Below the pieces are notes generated by a model. That model made no database searches and was not told where the DNA came from. It saw only the letters and a list, made by a program, of their open reading frames with translations. From Enterocloster alcoholdehydrogenati (GTDB lineage Bacteria > Bacillota > Clostridia > Lachnospirales > Lachnospiraceae), in contig NZ_BLTJ01000001.1 of the NCBI RefSeq assembly GCF_013282095.1, forward strand, positions 186,001 to 250,000: 64,000 nt of DNA. The letters run 5' to 3'. Shown in pieces: positions 43,481 through 51,946 of this stretch. Every line of letters starts with the position of its first letter. Within the stretch, counting starts at the first letter, position 1. The position numbers and the translations under genes are program-made.

Positions 43481-43909
43481 TCACTCCACATCCATATGTT
43501 CCGTTTTCCCAGTATCATAAACCGCAGCCGCATCTTCTGCAGCCGCCCTTGTTTCCTCAGATACAGGAGGCTTTCCGCCCATAAAGCGGTTGATCAGATC
43601 CGGAGCCATATCGATAGCCTTTGTGATGGCATCCTGATTCTTAATATTCACTACCTTGGTCACGCCATTCTGGATCACCAGCACAGCGCTTGGGCTCATC
43701 TTGGCGCTCATTCCGCCGCCGCCCCGCTGCTTTTCCTTTGATTTTTCCGAAAATGCGCCGGCGGCCATACCACAGGTCACATCGATCAGAGGTACGATGA
43801 TGGTATCCCCCGCCTGCACCGGTTCGCCCACCACTGTTTTTGAGGTGACAAACTGATCCATTCCCTTAAATAATGTATCGATCATAGATGTAAAATGATT
43901 TTCCGCCAT
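43481..43909 (-). CDS. gerW: Spore germination/cortex protein GerW (YtfJ)
   Basis: 142 residues from ATG 43909. The family core is plain: VGEPVQAGDTIIVPLIDVTCGMAAGAF, a glycine-rich GGGGMSAKMSPSAVLVI, and a VVNIKNQDAITKAIDMAPDLINR region. Bacillus YtfJ/GerW is a spore protein required for normal germination. The upstream gene is DUF2953 (YtfI), the usual partner. The acidic C-terminal tail (EETRAAAEDAAAVYD) is variable. Confidence 0.93.
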   Translation of the reverse strand: MAENHFTSMIDTLFKGMDQFVTSKTVVGEPVQAGDTIIVPLIDVTCGMAAGAFSEKSKEKQRGGGGMSAKMSPSAVLVIQNGVTKVVNIKNQDAITKAIDMAPDLINRFMGGKPPVSEETRAAAEDAAAVYDTGKTEHMDVE

Positions 43910-43954
43910 ACCGTCTTTCCTCTTCTTCCTCTGGCATACTCCCCGGAGCATACC

Positions 43955-44860
43955 TTACTTTAAAAATCCAAACAGCATCCGCCGCGTATGTCTGTCCTTA
44001 AGAACTCCAAACACCAGCCACAACACATAAGCAGCCCGGATCCGTCCGCAAAAGTCCCCTTCTGCCTCAAAAACACTTTCATCAAAGACAGGGCAAATCT
44101 CCACCCGTCCGCTGCATACAGGGTAAATAAGAGCCGCCGCCGACAAAAGCTGGCCGGTACGGTAAGGATCGTCAAAGCCAAAGGTCACGGCTCCATTTCC
44201 CCTTCTCGGCAAAATATGGCGCAGAAACCTTCCCGTTTGCTTCCAGAGAAGTTTTAAGGAGGCCTGATTCTTTTCATCTTCCAGCCAGCCTTTCTTCTCT
44301 GAGATAAAGGCTCTTATGTTTTTAAGCTTATCACAAAATGACCGAAAAGAAAACTTAAGTTTCTCGAAACTGCGGGTAAGTCTTGAGGCAACTGGAGAAG
44401 GGGTGTCCCTGCCGGAATTATTTCCCGGCTTCTTTTCGGGCTGGCTCTGCGGCTTTGGATCCGGCCTGCTTTTTTCCTCCGGACAGGTCTGGGATTCCTC
44501 CTTCGGCTCTGTTCCCAAAAGCTCCTCTTTGAGTTCCCGTTCCAGCTCTGTGATTTCCTCTTCACAGACCTGCGAGCATTTTTCCTCCTCATCCGCTCCC
44601 ATTTCCCAGAGTTTTCTGCCAAACAGGCGGACCCCTGCCCAGAAATCTTTTTTCGTTCCCCCATATCCGGCCTGTAAGGAGACCGCACCAAAGAGCCAGG
44701 AAATCTTACCCTCTCCGGCCCTCTCCTCTTTCCAGAAGCCCTGTATCCGGTACCGCACCGGCACAAAAAGAACAAGAAGGGCCGCAGACAGCAAAAGCCC
44801 CACAAGGATCAGAATCAGGATTCCCAGAACCTTTGCGATCAAAAGAAGTATGTGTATCAA
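43955..44860 (-). CDS. ytfI: DUF2953 domain protein (YtfI-like)
   Basis: About 301 residues if started at TTG 44860, which has GAGGTG seven bases upstream; a GTG at 44875 overlapping the previous stop is the alternative. An N-terminal membrane helix (LLLIAKVLGILILILVGLLL region) is followed by a VPVRYRI strand; a long charged, Pro/Gln-rich linker covers about 90-160; the DUF2953 body ends with VTFGFDDPYRTGQLLSAA and CPVF. The function is unknown, but the pairing with gerW is conserved in spore formers, so a sporulation role is likely. Confidence 0.85.
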   Translation of the reverse strand: MIHILLLIAKVLGILILILVGLLLSAALLVLFVPVRYRIQGFWKEERAGEGKISWLFGAVSLQAGYGGTKKDFWAGVRLFGRKLWEMGADEEEKCSQVCEEEITELERELKEELLGTEPKEESQTCPEEKSRPDPKPQSQPEKKPGNNSGRDTPSPVASRLTRSFEKLKFSFRSFCDKLKNIRAFISEKKGWLEDEKNQASLKLLWKQTGRFLRHILPRRGNGAVTFGFDDPYRTGQLLSAAALIYPVCSGRVEICPVFDESVFEAEGDFCGRIRAAYVLWLVFGVLKDRHTRRMLFGFLK

Positions 44861-44871
44861 GCTTTTGCACC

Positions 44872-45192
44872 TCACTTCCCGGACAATCGGTTCATATAAG
44901 CTTTCCAGTCAAATGCCCCTGTCTCACGGTACATATCATCTACCATCCGGCCTGTAACCTCCTGAGCCTCATGATACCCTCTGGCCAGTCCCAGGATCAG
45001 CAGTTTTTCCCCTCTGCGCTCCCGTCTGGTCAAAAGGGAAACCGGACAGATATCAAATATATGATTCCCGTTTTCCGGCAGTGTAATCACATAAGTGTCA
45101 GGCAGAAGGCTGCCTTCTCTAAGCCCTTTAAGAATCTTCGCCCTGGCTCTGTCTGCATTTTGACCCATATATAAGTGATCCCACAAACGCAT
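44872..45192 (-). CDS. Unknown protein of 106 residues
   Basis: I do not recognise this family. The protein is soluble, mixed alpha/beta, with MRLWDHLYMGQNADRARAKI at the start, a central VITLPENGNHIFDICPVSLL stretch, and LLILGLARGYHEAQEVTGRM after it. GATAGGAGAA lies before the ATG. It is 12 bases after the 436-residue unknown gene and abuts the DUF2953 gene, so it is in the same operon. Nearness to gerW/DUF2953 allows a sporulation link, but that is guesswork. Confidence 0.8.
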   Translation of the reverse strand: MRLWDHLYMGQNADRARAKILKGLREGSLLPDTYVITLPENGNHIFDICPVSLLTRRERRGEKLLILGLARGYHEAQEVTGRMVDDMYRETGAFDWKAYMNRLSGK

Positions 45193-45204
45193 ACGTTCTC
45201 CTAT

Positions 45205-46515
45205 CTATTCCATCAGCATACGGATCAGCCTGACAGAGGCTTCCCGCTCTGTCTCATCGCTGCAGCTGTCCAGACTTCCTCGTATGTATTCTCTTGCCTC
45301 ATCCAGGGACCGGAAATTCACAGGAAGGCTGGAAAGACATTTTGCCATGGCCGCCCGCATCACCGGTTTCGGCAGCGTCTCCCAGACTTCATTCATATCC
45401 CGGAATAATATCTCCAGCTGTTCGCGAAAGTAAGCTTCGTCCGTTTCTGCTTCCTCCTGTCCCGGTTTTTCCAGCGACATAAAGGAACTTCCTGACATCA
45501 AAAGCCCCACCTTCCATACGATATCCGCCAGATGGCCCTCCTCTGTCTGCAGCTCATCTAAGGGGATATCATTCCGGATCCACTGTTCAAAATAAGCTTC
45601 CTGTCTGCCCTCTAAATCTGGAAGGCGGTCTGTGACCTTTCGAGGGATAGCCTCCCAGGCGCCTGATGCAAAAAGGAGAAGAATCCCTTTTAAGATCTCG
45701 TTTACGTTCTGCTCTGCAGACAGCTCCGTTACAGCCTCTCCCTGCGCCAGAAGGATCACATAAAGGGCATTAACCAGCTCCATCAGAGACAGGATCCTGT
45801 CTGTTATGCCGCTTACCGTCTGGGCTGCCGTTTCCAGCTCCTCCGCCAGATAGCGGTATTCCTTTGCCGTCATATTTTTAAAGTCTGTCCGGCCAAATTT
45901 TTCTGTAAGTTCAAAGAGTGATCTGTAAGTTTTTTCGCTGCGTACCCGCTGGTTTAACAGTCCTTCACAGCGCAGGGCATTTATAGCATCCAGAAAGCTG
46001 TCTCTTGCATTCCCTTTGTAAATGCTCAGCCGGTCCTCTGCCAGCACAAAGAACTTCTGCCTTGTAAAGCGTACGGGCAGCTGGCCGATAATGGACTGAA
46101 GACGGCCATAGAGTTCCGGCGCCTCTGACGCCTGCGAAAGCCAGGTCATGATCTCTTCCGTTACCGTTTCCGGATCTTCCAGATGTTTTCCCACCAGCTG
46201 AGGAAGGAAACGCCCCTCTAACCGGTTCATTACATACTCGTATGCCTGAAAGAGATCTGTGTAGGAGGTAACCGTCTCCATCTCGCTGATCGCATCCCTG
46301 CGCAGAGCCTCAAGCTCCTCCTCTGAAACCGGCTCCTCTTTCAGATACTTCTCTAAAATCTCGCAGAAACGGCCGTACAGCCGGCCGATCCTGTCGTATT
46401 TAAAACCTCCGGTCTCTGCGGCAACCTCATACGCCATATAAAAATTCAGCGCCAGTTTCATATAAGAATAATGGCAGGACGCAGTCAGTGCCCTGCGTAT
46501 CCTTCCTGTTTTCAT
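45205..46515 (-). CDS. Unknown helical protein of 436 residues
   Basis: I do not recognise this family. From ATG 46515 (GGAGGAG upstream) the protein is soluble and almost entirely helical, rich in Glu, Leu and Ala, without signal peptide, membrane helix or catalytic motif that I can see. It opens with basic residues (MKTGRIRRAL) and a HYSYMKLALNFYMAYE segment. Acidic helices dominate the rest (EEELEALRRDAISEMETV, AEELETAAQTV). It lies 11 bases after cinA and 12 bases before the 106-residue gene. A scaffold or regulatory role would be a guess. Confidence 0.8.
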   Translation of the reverse strand: MKTGRIRRALTASCHYSYMKLALNFYMAYEVAAETGGFKYDRIGRLYGRFCEILEKYLKEEPVSEEELEALRRDAISEMETVTSYTDLFQAYEYVMNRLEGRFLPQLVGKHLEDPETVTEEIMTWLSQASEAPELYGRLQSIIGQLPVRFTRQKFFVLAEDRLSIYKGNARDSFLDAINALRCEGLLNQRVRSEKTYRSLFELTEKFGRTDFKNMTAKEYRYLAEELETAAQTVSGITDRILSLMELVNALYVILLAQGEAVTELSAEQNVNEILKGILLLFASGAWEAIPRKVTDRLPDLEGRQEAYFEQWIRNDIPLDELQTEEGHLADIVWKVGLLMSGSSFMSLEKPGQEEAETDEAYFREQLEILFRDMNEVWETLPKPVMRAAMAKCLSSLPVNFRSLDEAREYIRGSLDSCSDETEREASVRLIRMLME

Positions 46516-46526
46516 ACTGCTCCTCC

Positions 46527-47783
46527 TTACTCCTTCGGGTCCTGATATTCCAGTACGCACAGGCGGACCAGATCCAGCGCTTTCATCATGGACTGCTCCC
46601 GGATCTTGGCACGGTTGCCCTTAAACTGGTACTTTCTTACTTCTGTCTTTCCCTTTACAAAGCAGGCCATATATACAAGGCCTACTGGTTTTTCCGGCGT
46701 TCCGCCTTCAGGGCCTGCGATACCGGTAACAGACACGCAGACGTCCGTCCCCGCGGCCGCTGCGCCGCCCGCGGCCATCTCTGCCGCTGTTTCCCGGCTG
46801 ACTGCTCCATAAGCCGCAAGGGTTTCCTGCCGCACCCCCAAAAGACGCATTTTTGCCTCGTTGGAGTATGTTACCATGCCCTGCATGAAAACGTCCGAGA
46901 CGCCGGATACATTAACCATGCGGGCCGCCACCATACCGCCGGTACAGGACTCGGCTGCAGCCATGGTAAGATGTTTTTCCTTTAAAAGCCTGGCTACCGC
47001 CATTTCCAAGCTGACTTTTTCGTCCGCAGTGTAAACAGCATTCCCAAAACGGGCTTTGATCTCCTTCAAGATGGGGGCTGTAAGTGCCTCTCCCTCTGCT
47101 TCATCCGCCGCCCTTGCAGTGACCCGGATATGAACCTCCGCGGTCTTTGCATAAGTGGCAATGGTAGGATTGGTCTGGCCGTCAATCAGGTCCAGCAGCT
47201 TATCCTCCACCTGGCTTTCGCCGTATCCGCAGACCCTCACCATACTGGATACAAGAACCGACTTCTGCAGCTTCTGCAGATAGGGGAATACCTGCCCCTC
47301 GAACAGGGGATACAGTTCTCCGGGCGGGCCAGGAAGAAGAATAGCTGTTTTTCCATTCTTTTCCAGTATCAGGCCGGGAGCCATGCCGTTTGGGTTATCC
47401 AGCACAATGGCGCCTTCGGGAACCATGGCCATCTTCCAGTTATTTTCCGGTATCTCGGTGTATATGTTATTGACAAAAAATTCTTCCAGCTGCTTTCTGG
47501 TATGGGGATCCTCCCTCAGCTGCATCCCCATGGCCTCGGCGCAGACCTCTTTTGTGAGGTCATCCTCCGTAGGCCCCAGGCCTCCGGTTAAAATCACGAT
47601 ATCCGACCGGCCAAGGGCCTGCTTTATTGTATCTGTCATCCGGCCATAATTATCGCCCACCGTTACCTGATAAAACTGATCCATGCCCAGGAGGGCGCAC
47701 TTTTGCGCCAGATACTGGGTATTGCTGTTTAAAATATTTCCCATCAGGATCTCGGTTCCCACACTGATCAGCTCCACTATCAT
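46527..47783 (-). CDS. cinA: CinA-family nicotinamide-nucleotide amidase / competence-damage protein
   Basis: 418 residues with both CinA domains. Residues 1-170 are the MoaB/MogA-like (COG1058) domain: ELISVGTEILMGNILNSN and TGGLGPTEDDLT. Residues 255-412 are the NMN deamidase domain: AAESCTGGMVAARMVNVSG, YSNEAKMRLLGV, and GIAGPEGGTPEKPVGLVY. It deamidates NMN to NaMN in NAD salvage. GAAGGAGG precedes the ATG, overlapping the end of pgsA. Confidence 0.95.
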   Translation of the reverse strand: MIVELISVGTEILMGNILNSNTQYLAQKCALLGMDQFYQVTVGDNYGRMTDTIKQALGRSDIVILTGGLGPTEDDLTKEVCAEAMGMQLREDPHTRKQLEEFFVNNIYTEIPENNWKMAMVPEGAIVLDNPNGMAPGLILEKNGKTAILLPGPPGELYPLFEGQVFPYLQKLQKSVLVSSMVRVCGYGESQVEDKLLDLIDGQTNPTIATYAKTAEVHIRVTARAADEAEGEALTAPILKEIKARFGNAVYTADEKVSLEMAVARLLKEKHLTMAAAESCTGGMVAARMVNVSGVSDVFMQGMVTYSNEAKMRLLGVRQETLAAYGAVSRETAAEMAAGGAAAAGTDVCVSVTGIAGPEGGTPEKPVGLVYMACFVKGKTEVRKYQFKGNRAKIREQSMMKALDLVRLCVLEYQDPKE

Positions 47784-47784
47784 A

Positions 47785-48327
47785 TTACAGGCCTCCTTCT
47801 GTCAGTACCCTGATATTTTTTGCCACATAGTCCGCCAGCGATACAACGGTCAGAATCACTGCGATCCATAAAACAATGTCTGTAAGAAGGGACAAAGCCG
47901 GTATGTTAAAGATCAGCAGGATCACTGCTGTCATCTGAAACACAGTCTTAAACTTGCCCCAATAGCTGGCCGCGATCACGATTCCATTGTCCGCAGCCAC
48001 CAGGCGGAAACCGCTGATAATAAATTCACGGCTGATAATAATAATCACTATCCACGCAGGCAGCTGGCCCAGCTGAATCAGGCAGATCAGGGCAGAGCAG
48101 ACTAACAGCTTATCCGCCAGCGGATCCATAAACTTTCCAAAATTCGTCACAAGCCCGTATTTCCTGGCAATCTTTCCGTCCAGAAGATCCGTCAGGCTGG
48201 CCACGATAAAAATCACATTGGCAATGATCCGCATGGTCTGGTCAGCGCCATTTTCATAAAGAAGGGCGGCTACAAAGAACGGAATCATACAAATACGAAG
48301 TACCGTAAGCTTATTCGGCAGATTCAT
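47785..48327 (-). CDS. pgsA: CDP-diacylglycerol--glycerol-3-phosphate 3-phosphatidyltransferase
   Basis: 180 residues, integral membrane. The CDP-alcohol phosphotransferase motif is complete: DGKIARKYG, then GKFMDPLADK, with its metal-binding aspartates. About five membrane helices. It makes phosphatidylglycerol phosphate, the first committed step of PG and cardiolipin synthesis. It overlaps rimO by 17 bases; the rimO-pgsA-cinA order is common in Firmicutes. Confidence 0.95.
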   Translation of the reverse strand: MNLPNKLTVLRICMIPFFVAALLYENGADQTMRIIANVIFIVASLTDLLDGKIARKYGLVTNFGKFMDPLADKLLVCSALICLIQLGQLPAWIVIIIISREFIISGFRLVAADNGIVIAASYWGKFKTVFQMTAVILLIFNIPALSLLTDIVLWIAVILTVVSLADYVAKNIRVLTEGGL

Positions 48328-49693
48328 GATACACCTCTCCTATCAGGTCATATTCGGCGGCCCCTGTCACCTTTACCTTTACAAAGTCGCCGGACATCAG
48401 CATTTCATCAGCATTTACAAAGATCAGACCGTCTACGTTAGGGGCATCCATATAGGTACGCCCCACATAGGCCGGCTCGTCCGCCACCTTGCCCTCGATC
48501 ATTACCGTCAGGATCCGGCCTACCATCTCCTCACAGTGGTCAAAGGCAATTTCCTGCTGAAGCTCCATAATTGCGTCCCGGCGCTCCTCTTTGATCTCCT
48601 GAGGCACCTGATCCGGGTAGGAATATGCCGGCGTATCTTCCTCCGCCGAATAGGCAAACACGCCCAGGCGCTCAAATCCCATTTCGTTTACAAACTCCAT
48701 CAGTTCCTCGTGGTCTTCCCTGGTCTCCCCCGGAAAGCCGGAGATCAGAGTCGTCCGCAGAGCGATATCCGGGATCTCCCTGCGCAGCTTTGCGATGCGC
48801 TCCTTTAACTCCTCCTTATGAGTCCTGCGGCCCATACGGCGAAGGATACGGTCGCTGGCGTGCTGGATCGGGATATCCAGATAGCGGCAGACCTTTTCCT
48901 CCGACTTGATAGCCTCGATCAGTTCATCTGTAATCTCCTCAGGGTAGCAGTACTGAATACGGATCCAGTAGATTCCCGGAATCCCTGCCAGCTCGTGAAG
49001 AAGCTTCGGAAGGCTTTTTTCTCCATAAATATCTTTTCCGTAAAGCGTGGTTTCCTGGGCCACCAGGATCAGTTCCCGCACGCCGCTGTCAGCCAGCTCT
49101 CTGGCCTCATCTAAGAGCTGCTCCATGGGCACACTGCGGTAGGGTCCTCTTAAGGAAGGGATAATGCAGTAGGTGCAGCGCTTATCACAGCCCTCGGCAA
49201 TCTTTAAAAAGGCATAATAGCCGCCGGTGGTTACCACACGTTTCTTTGCATTGTGAGGCAGTTCGCTTAAGCTGTGGAAAACGGAAATATGGCCGTCTGC
49301 ACCTTCTTTTGCCTGCTGCTCCTCTTCCTGCTCGCCGAACAGCCGGGTCAGAACCTTTCCGATCTCCTCATAAGAGGTGGTTCCAAGGATAGCGTCTACC
49401 TCCGGGATCTCATCTGTGATCTCCTGCTTATACCGCTGGGCCAGACACCCGGCTACAATGAGGGCCTGACATTTTCCTTCTTCCTTATAACGGGCCATCT
49501 CCAGGATCGTATTTACGCTCTCTTCTTTGGCGTCTCCGATAAAGCAGCAGGTATTGACCAGAATCGCATCCGCCTCGGTCTCATCATCTGTAAAGGTCAC
49601 GCCCAGGCTGCCGGCCACACCCAGCATTTTTTCCGTATCCACCAGATTCTTGTCGCAGCCCAAGGATACACAAAACAATTTTATATTCTTCAT
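48311..49693 (-). CDS. rimO: Ribosomal protein S12 methylthiotransferase RimO
   Basis: 460 residues from ATG 49693 (MKNIKLFCVSLGCDKN), with AGGAG about 12 bases upstream; the in-frame ATG at 49720 lacks a ribosome site. Domains in order: methylthiotransferase N-terminal (three conserved Cys, e.g. CCFIGDAKEESVN), radical SAM (CDKRCTYCIIPSLRGPYRS), and TRAM at the C-terminus. It adds a methylthio group to Asp89 of ribosomal protein S12. The YRSVP block after the cluster favours RimO over MiaB. Confidence 0.95.
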   Translation of the reverse strand: MKNIKLFCVSLGCDKNLVDTEKMLGVAGSLGVTFTDDETEADAILVNTCCFIGDAKEESVNTILEMARYKEEGKCQALIVAGCLAQRYKQEITDEIPEVDAILGTTSYEEIGKVLTRLFGEQEEEQQAKEGADGHISVFHSLSELPHNAKKRVVTTGGYYAFLKIAEGCDKRCTYCIIPSLRGPYRSVPMEQLLDEARELADSGVRELILVAQETTLYGKDIYGEKSLPKLLHELAGIPGIYWIRIQYCYPEEITDELIEAIKSEEKVCRYLDIPIQHASDRILRRMGRRTHKEELKERIAKLRREIPDIALRTTLISGFPGETREDHEELMEFVNEMGFERLGVFAYSAEEDTPAYSYPDQVPQEIKEERRDAIMELQQEIAFDHCEEMVGRILTVMIEGKVADEPAYVGRTYMDAPNVDGLIFVNADEMLMSGDFVKVKVTGAAEYDLIGEVYHESAE

Positions 49694-49796
49694 ATACGTA
49701 TATTTACTCCTGATTAACATTTAAGCCATCTTCCCGTGTCTGCCAGGCGGGGATCGCCCCGGCTTTTCAGGCACAGGAGACGGCTTTTTCATACTT

Positions 49797-50090
49797 TTAT
49801 TCGGTCATGGCGGTTTCTGTTTCCACAGCAGCCTCTGTTTCCTCTTCCTCGGTTGTCTCCTCCTCCGGAAGGATCTTTACCTGCTGGTGATACAGTTCAT
49901 CAATGGCGATGGATAACGGCTTCTTGCCTGCAGTGCCGGGAACCAGAGGCTCCTCGCCTGCAATCAGCTGTCTTGCGCGCTTGGATGCCGCAATCACAAT
50001 GGAGTAACGGCTCTGTACCACCGGCTGCTCGCCCGGTTCGATATCGCTGTTTACAACGTTGATCAGATCTGTGTATGATGGATGTAACAT
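49797..50090 (-). CDS. rpoZ: RNA polymerase omega subunit
   Basis: 97 residues from ATG 50090, with AAAGGGGA upstream. The omega core is at residues 1-75: MLHPSYTDLINVVN, SRYSIVIAASKRARQLIAG, KPLSIAIDELYHQQV. The last 25 residues are a Glu/Thr-rich acidic tail (EEETTEEEETEAAVE). It helps to assemble RNA polymerase around the beta' subunit. Placement after gmk is conserved. Confidence 0.94.
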   Translation of the reverse strand: MLHPSYTDLINVVNSDIEPGEQPVVQSRYSIVIAASKRARQLIAGEEPLVPGTAGKKPLSIAIDELYHQQVKILPEEETTEEEETEAAVETETAMTE

Positions 50091-50182
50091 TCTACATTCC
50101 CCTTTCAAATTTTAAATATATAGGATGCCTCGCCCTGCACGCCGAAGATTCCTCCGGCATCAGATGGGGCCGTTTCCTGACA

Positions 50183-50815
50183 TCAGTCTCTGTCATCCAG
50201 ATGGTATAAGTCTTCCCGCATCTTTCCAAGAAAATCCAGATGATAGGATGTCTTTTCGTGCTGCAGCTGGATCAGCTGGTGCATCTTTTCCACGCACTGG
50301 TCAATATCATCATTGATCAGAAGGTAGTCATATGCCTCCATCCCGTCCGCCTCTTCGGCCGCTCTCTTTAACCGCGCATTGATCACTTCAAGGCTCTCTG
50401 TTCCCCTGCCCACAAGACGGCGCTTTAACTCCTTTGCACTTGGAGGCGTAATAAAGAGAAGCAGGGCATCAGGATAGCGCTTTTTCACCTTTAAGGCTCC
50501 CTGAATCTCAATCTCCAGGATCACATCCTTCCCCTGGGCCATCTTCTCCTCTACGTACTCCCTTGGAGTACCGTAGTAGTGATTCACATACTTGGCGTAC
50601 TCAACCAGCTTATGCTCATCCCGCAGCTTTTTAAACTCTTCCTCGGAAAGGAAGAAGTATTCTCTTCCGTTTTCTTCGCCCTCTCTGGGTTTTCTTGTGG
50701 TAGCGGAGATAGAAAGGGCATAATTGTCATAACGCCTTAAAAGCTCTTTCATCAAAGTTCCCTTACCCGCTCCTGAAAATCCGGATACGACCACCAAAAT
50801 CCCCTGCTGATTCAT
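50183..50815 (-). CDS. gmk: Guanylate kinase
   Basis: 210 residues from ATG 50815, which has GAGGAG upstream. The P loop is SGFSGAGKGTLM; SISATTRKPREGEENGREYFF is the GMP-binding region. It phosphorylates GMP to GDP. It follows yicC by 22 bases. The remA (DUF370) gene often found between yicC and gmk is absent from this gap. Confidence 0.96.
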   Translation of the reverse strand: MNQQGILVVVSGFSGAGKGTLMKELLRRYDNYALSISATTRKPREGEENGREYFFLSEEEFKKLRDEHKLVEYAKYVNHYYGTPREYVEEKMAQGKDVILEIEIQGALKVKKRYPDALLLFITPPSAKELKRRLVGRGTESLEVINARLKRAAEEADGMEAYDYLLINDDIDQCVEKMHQLIQLQHEKTSYHLDFLGKMREDLYHLDDRD

Positions 50816-50837
50816 GGGATATCTCCTCTCTTTCATC

Positions 50838-51716
50838 TTATTCGATGTTCTGGATCTGCTCCCGCACCTTTTCAATCTCTGTCTTTAAGGCAATAGCTCT
50901 GTCGGAAATCTCCAGGTCATTTGACTTTGATAAAATGGTATTTGCTTCACGGTTCATCTCCTGAGCGATAAAGTCAAGCTTTCTTCCCACGCTCCCGCCG
51001 CTTAAAAGCTCCCTCTTTGTATTTTCAATATGGCTTCTTAAACGTACTGTCTCTTCGTCCACACAGATCTTGTCCGCATAGATCACCACCTCAGAGGCAA
51101 TGCGCCCTTCATCAACTGCAGCGCCGTTTAGGAGTTCCTTGACTTTTTCCTCCAGCTTCATCCGATACTCAGAAAGGATCTGAGGGGAACGCGACTCAAT
51201 GAACTCTACCAGGCCGGTCATATAATCCAGTTTGCCGAGAAGGTCCTGTTTAAGGTGCTCTCCTTCGGCCTCCCTGGAGGCTACAAACTTCTTTGCCGCT
51301 TCCTCCATGGCGTTTGAAAGGATCTCCCAGAGGTGTTCCTCATCATCCGGGGCCTGTTCCATGGTAAGCACCTCCGGGCATCTGGCCAGGGCGGATACCT
51401 GAATATCGTTGGAGATGTTAAACTCCTCTTCCATCCGTTTAAAGTGAGCCATGTACTCCGCCGCCAGAGCGCGGTTATATTTCAGACAGAGGTTTCCCTC
51501 GGTATAATCCTCATAATTGATAAAAATATCCACCTTCCCCCGCTGAACGTACTTCTTAAGCAGAGTACGGATGGATGCCTCGAAGTAGTTGAACTTCTTG
51601 GGCATCTTAATGCTCAGATCCAGATATCTGTGGTTTACTGCCTTCATCTCCACGGAAATCCTGTACTCATCCGTAGCATTCTCGCACCTTCCGAAACCGG
51701 TCATGCTTTTTAACAT
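50838..51716 (-). CDS. yicC: YicC/YloC-family endoribonuclease
   Basis: 292 residues, usual length. MLKSMTGFGR, the VEMKAVNHRYLDLSIKMP block and the C-terminal GRKLDFIAQEMNREANTILSK block with its acidic residues define the family. YicC/YloC proteins are RNases implicated in small-RNA and mRNA turnover. It is first in the yicC-gmk-rpoZ-rimO-pgsA-cinA series and has a good promoter. Confidence 0.95.
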   Translation of the reverse strand: MLKSMTGFGRCENATDEYRISVEMKAVNHRYLDLSIKMPKKFNYFEASIRTLLKKYVQRGKVDIFINYEDYTEGNLCLKYNRALAAEYMAHFKRMEEEFNISNDIQVSALARCPEVLTMEQAPDDEEHLWEILSNAMEEAAKKFVASREAEGEHLKQDLLGKLDYMTGLVEFIESRSPQILSEYRMKLEEKVKELLNGAAVDEGRIASEVVIYADKICVDEETVRLRSHIENTKRELLSGGSVGRKLDFIAQEMNREANTILSKSNDLEISDRAIALKTEIEKVREQIQNIE

Positions 51717-51761
51717 ACAAGGAATGCCTCCCTTTCATTGATTACTACATAGTTATACAGT

Positions 51762-51790
51762 ATTATAATTCATCTGTGGGGGCAAGTCAA
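51762..51790 (-). promoter_or_regulatory. Strong sigma-A promoter for the yicC operon
   Basis: TTGACT (51785-51790) and TATAAT (51762-51767) with a 17-base spacer on the minus strand. The leader is about 38 bases. No other promoter of similar quality was noticed before gerW, so it may drive roughly 8 kb. Confidence 0.75.
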
Positions 51791-51946
51791 CTTGTTTTCA
51801 AATTCCCCGGTTTTCCCTCCCAAAAACAGTTTCCCTTTTCTATTTCCCGAAATTATGCTATCCTTATAGACAAGCGCCCCGTCCCAGGCTTTCTCTTTTA
51901 TGTGAGAAGCCAGGACAAATATGGGCCTGACAGGAGTGTATCAAAT

